Assembly (NCBI RefSeq): GCF_014898175.1
Contig: NZ_CP062948.1
Location: 930,001 to 994,000, forward strand
Length of the DNA stretch: 64,000 nucleotides
Reading direction: 5' to 3'
From: Bifidobacterium lemurum
Lineage (GTDB): Bacteria > Actinomycetota > Actinomycetes > Actinomycetales > Bifidobacteriaceae
In this document: positions 62,839-64,000 of the stretch, one piece after another
Position numbering within the stretch: the first letter of the stretch is position 1
How the letters are laid out: each line of letters opens with the position of its first letter
Position numbers and translations under genes: made by a program
The notes under the pieces: model-generated
Told to the model about the DNA's origin: nothing
What the model saw: only the letters and a program-made list of their open reading frames with translations
Databases searched by the model: none

Positions 62839-64000
62839 ATGCGGACCATACGAATCCGCCAGGCCGTGGCAATCGCCGCCGCTTTGGCTTTGACCGCCAC
62901 GATGCTGGGCACGACCCCGGCCTCCTCCTACGCCCTCGACACGGAGGGCAGCGGCAACACCGACAGCAGCATCATCGACAATGGCGCACCCGATGCAGCC
63001 GACAGCACGGCCGATGAAAGCGCCATCCCCGGCATCGGCGACACCTTCACTTCGTATGGTTTTGTGTACACCATCACGGATAATGAAAACTTCACGGTGG
63101 CGCTTTCTGGAGTCGATGGCGACGCCACCCTGCATCTGCTGCGACCCAGGGTGGATAATGACCAATCCATATATGATGTCACCTCAGTGGAGGAGCAGGC
63201 TCTGGCTTCACTGACCGGCAGGGTGATCATCTACGCGCGCGCGGCGAATATCGCCGCCGACGCGCTCGCCTCGGTTGGAAACGACGTCACGTTCTCCCTG
63301 CTGGTCAATGTCGATACGACACTGCAAAGCCCGTCTAGTTTCATGGCCAACGGCCATACCGTCACGCTGCCGCAGAATCGGACGTTCAACGAATTCCTGA
63401 CCGACGGCGGCGCCTCTCTTTCGTTCACCAACGACACCGGCTCACCGGTGGAGCTGTACATCATCGCCGAAGATTTCCAGCCGACCTATGACCCCATCAT
63501 CGTGGAACCTGGCGAGACCTTCGACAGTGCGACAGCATATCCAAGCCTTTACACCGGTTTCGACCTGCTCTATCGCGAGGTCGAATCACAGGATGGCTGG
63601 CAGCGACTGACCGTCACCGACATATACGACCGCTTTCATGAGATCCTTGTCGATTTGCCTTCGGGAATCGCCCATGACGCGACGCTTGAATTCGAATTGC
63701 AAAGCACGCCCGGTATCCAGGCCGGATACTTCACCAGCGACTGGGACACCACGCGCACGGTCACATTGAGCAGAGGGCAGGCGCAGGAGCCGCTGACGCT
63801 GTCGTCGCCGTACTATGGGGCGGAGTACACGCAAAACTACACCGTTTACATCTCCGTTGAAGACGCGCCCGAGGACGCAAGCAAGGCCGTATACATCGAC
63901 GGCGTCTACCATGACCAGAACTTCACCAGCGACGACGGCAGCATCGTCTTGGAATACGACGATGCCGGCAAACCGACGATCACACTGAACAATGCGACCA
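62839..64000 (+). CDS. Secreted or surface protein of unknown family, 3'-truncated
   Basis: An open frame of at least 387 codons running off the window. MRTIRIRQAVAIAAALALTATMLGTTPASSYA is a typical Sec signal peptide, cut after SYA. The mature part begins Asp/Ser/Gly/Ala-rich and continues as beta-rich sequence with aromatic and Thr/Asp residues (SYGFVYTITDNENFTVALSG, DGVYHDQNFTSDD). This resembles Gram-positive surface repeat domains, but no family or sortase motif is visible before the end. An in-frame ATG at 62809 is an alternative start with an extra basic N-terminus. Confidence 0.75.
   Translation, partial: MRTIRIRQAVAIAAALALTATMLGTTPASSYALDTEGSGNTDSSIIDNGAPDAADSTADESAIPGIGDTFTSYGFVYTITDNENFTVALSGVDGDATLHLLRPRVDNDQSIYDVTSVEEQALASLTGRVIIYARAANIAADALASVGNDVTFSLLVNVDTTLQSPSSFMANGHTVTLPQNRTFNEFLTDGGASLSFTNDTGSPVELYIIAEDFQPTYDPIIVEPGETFDSATAYPSLYTGFDLLYREVESQDGWQRLTVTDIYDRFHEILVDLPSGIAHDATLEFELQSTPGIQAGYFTSDWDTTRTVTLSRGQAQEPLTLSSPYYGAEYTQNYTVYISVEDAPEDASKAVYIDGVYHDQNFTSDDGSIVLEYDDAGKPTITLNNAT

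Overview
The window is from a Bifidobacterium-like, high-GC actinobacterium. The signs are a dense set of GH13 and GH77 alpha-glucan enzymes, several binding-protein sugar importers without an ATPase gene beside them, many LacI/ROK regulators, rRNA spacers without tRNA genes, and housekeeping genes typical of the group. The species cannot be named from this sequence alone.

Layout. 1-13.4 kb is a starch/maltodextrin region: 3' part of a type I pullulanase, a TraX-like membrane protein, malQ, LacI regulator 1, a DUF624 membrane protein, a GH13 alpha-glucosidase, a MalF/MalG-type permease pair, LacI regulator 2 and a maltose-type binding protein. Near-identical LacI-type operators (consensus TTGCAAWCGTTGTCA) lie in the promoter regions, so this looks like one regulon. 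13.9-16 kb holds small housekeeping genes (histidine phosphatase, DUF4235, nitroreductase). 16.36-22.01 kb and 23.57-29.22 kb are two rRNA operons (minus strand) in direct tandem repeat. Between them is only a Fic-family gene with a long inverted repeat before its start. 29.6-31.9 kb has cobB (sirtuin) and ilvA. 32-34 kb has a GH13 oligo-1,6-glucosidase.

34.3-45.0 kb is visibly lower in GC than its flanks. It carries a divergent catabolic locus. One arm is a binding protein, two permeases and a GH13 alpha-glucosidase. The other is a GH38 alpha-mannosidase, LacI regulator 3 and a GH172 (DUF2961) enzyme. Both arms carry a second operator type (core AAGCGTTTA). The enzyme set suggests a glycan combining alpha-glucosyl, alpha-mannosyl and alpha-fructofuranosyl or D-arabinofuranosyl units. 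This is my best candidate for an undescribed system. 45.1-52.3 kb is a raffinose/melibiose-type locus: importer (binding protein plus two permeases), ROK regulator and GH36 alpha-galactosidase.

52.5-64 kb is housekeeping: a tadA gene carrying an in-frame minisatellite insertion, a CPA1 antiporter, a TauE/SafE exporter, a membrane protein, dcd, a P-type cation ATPase and the start of a secreted protein that runs off the window. Intergenic regions are rich in dispersed repeats: paired GATCCTTCGACT / GGATGAC elements, a TTTGGTGTG-ended element in two copies, hairpins whose arms co-vary, and several tandem repeats. No tRNA genes, IS elements, CRISPR arrays or prophage genes were seen.
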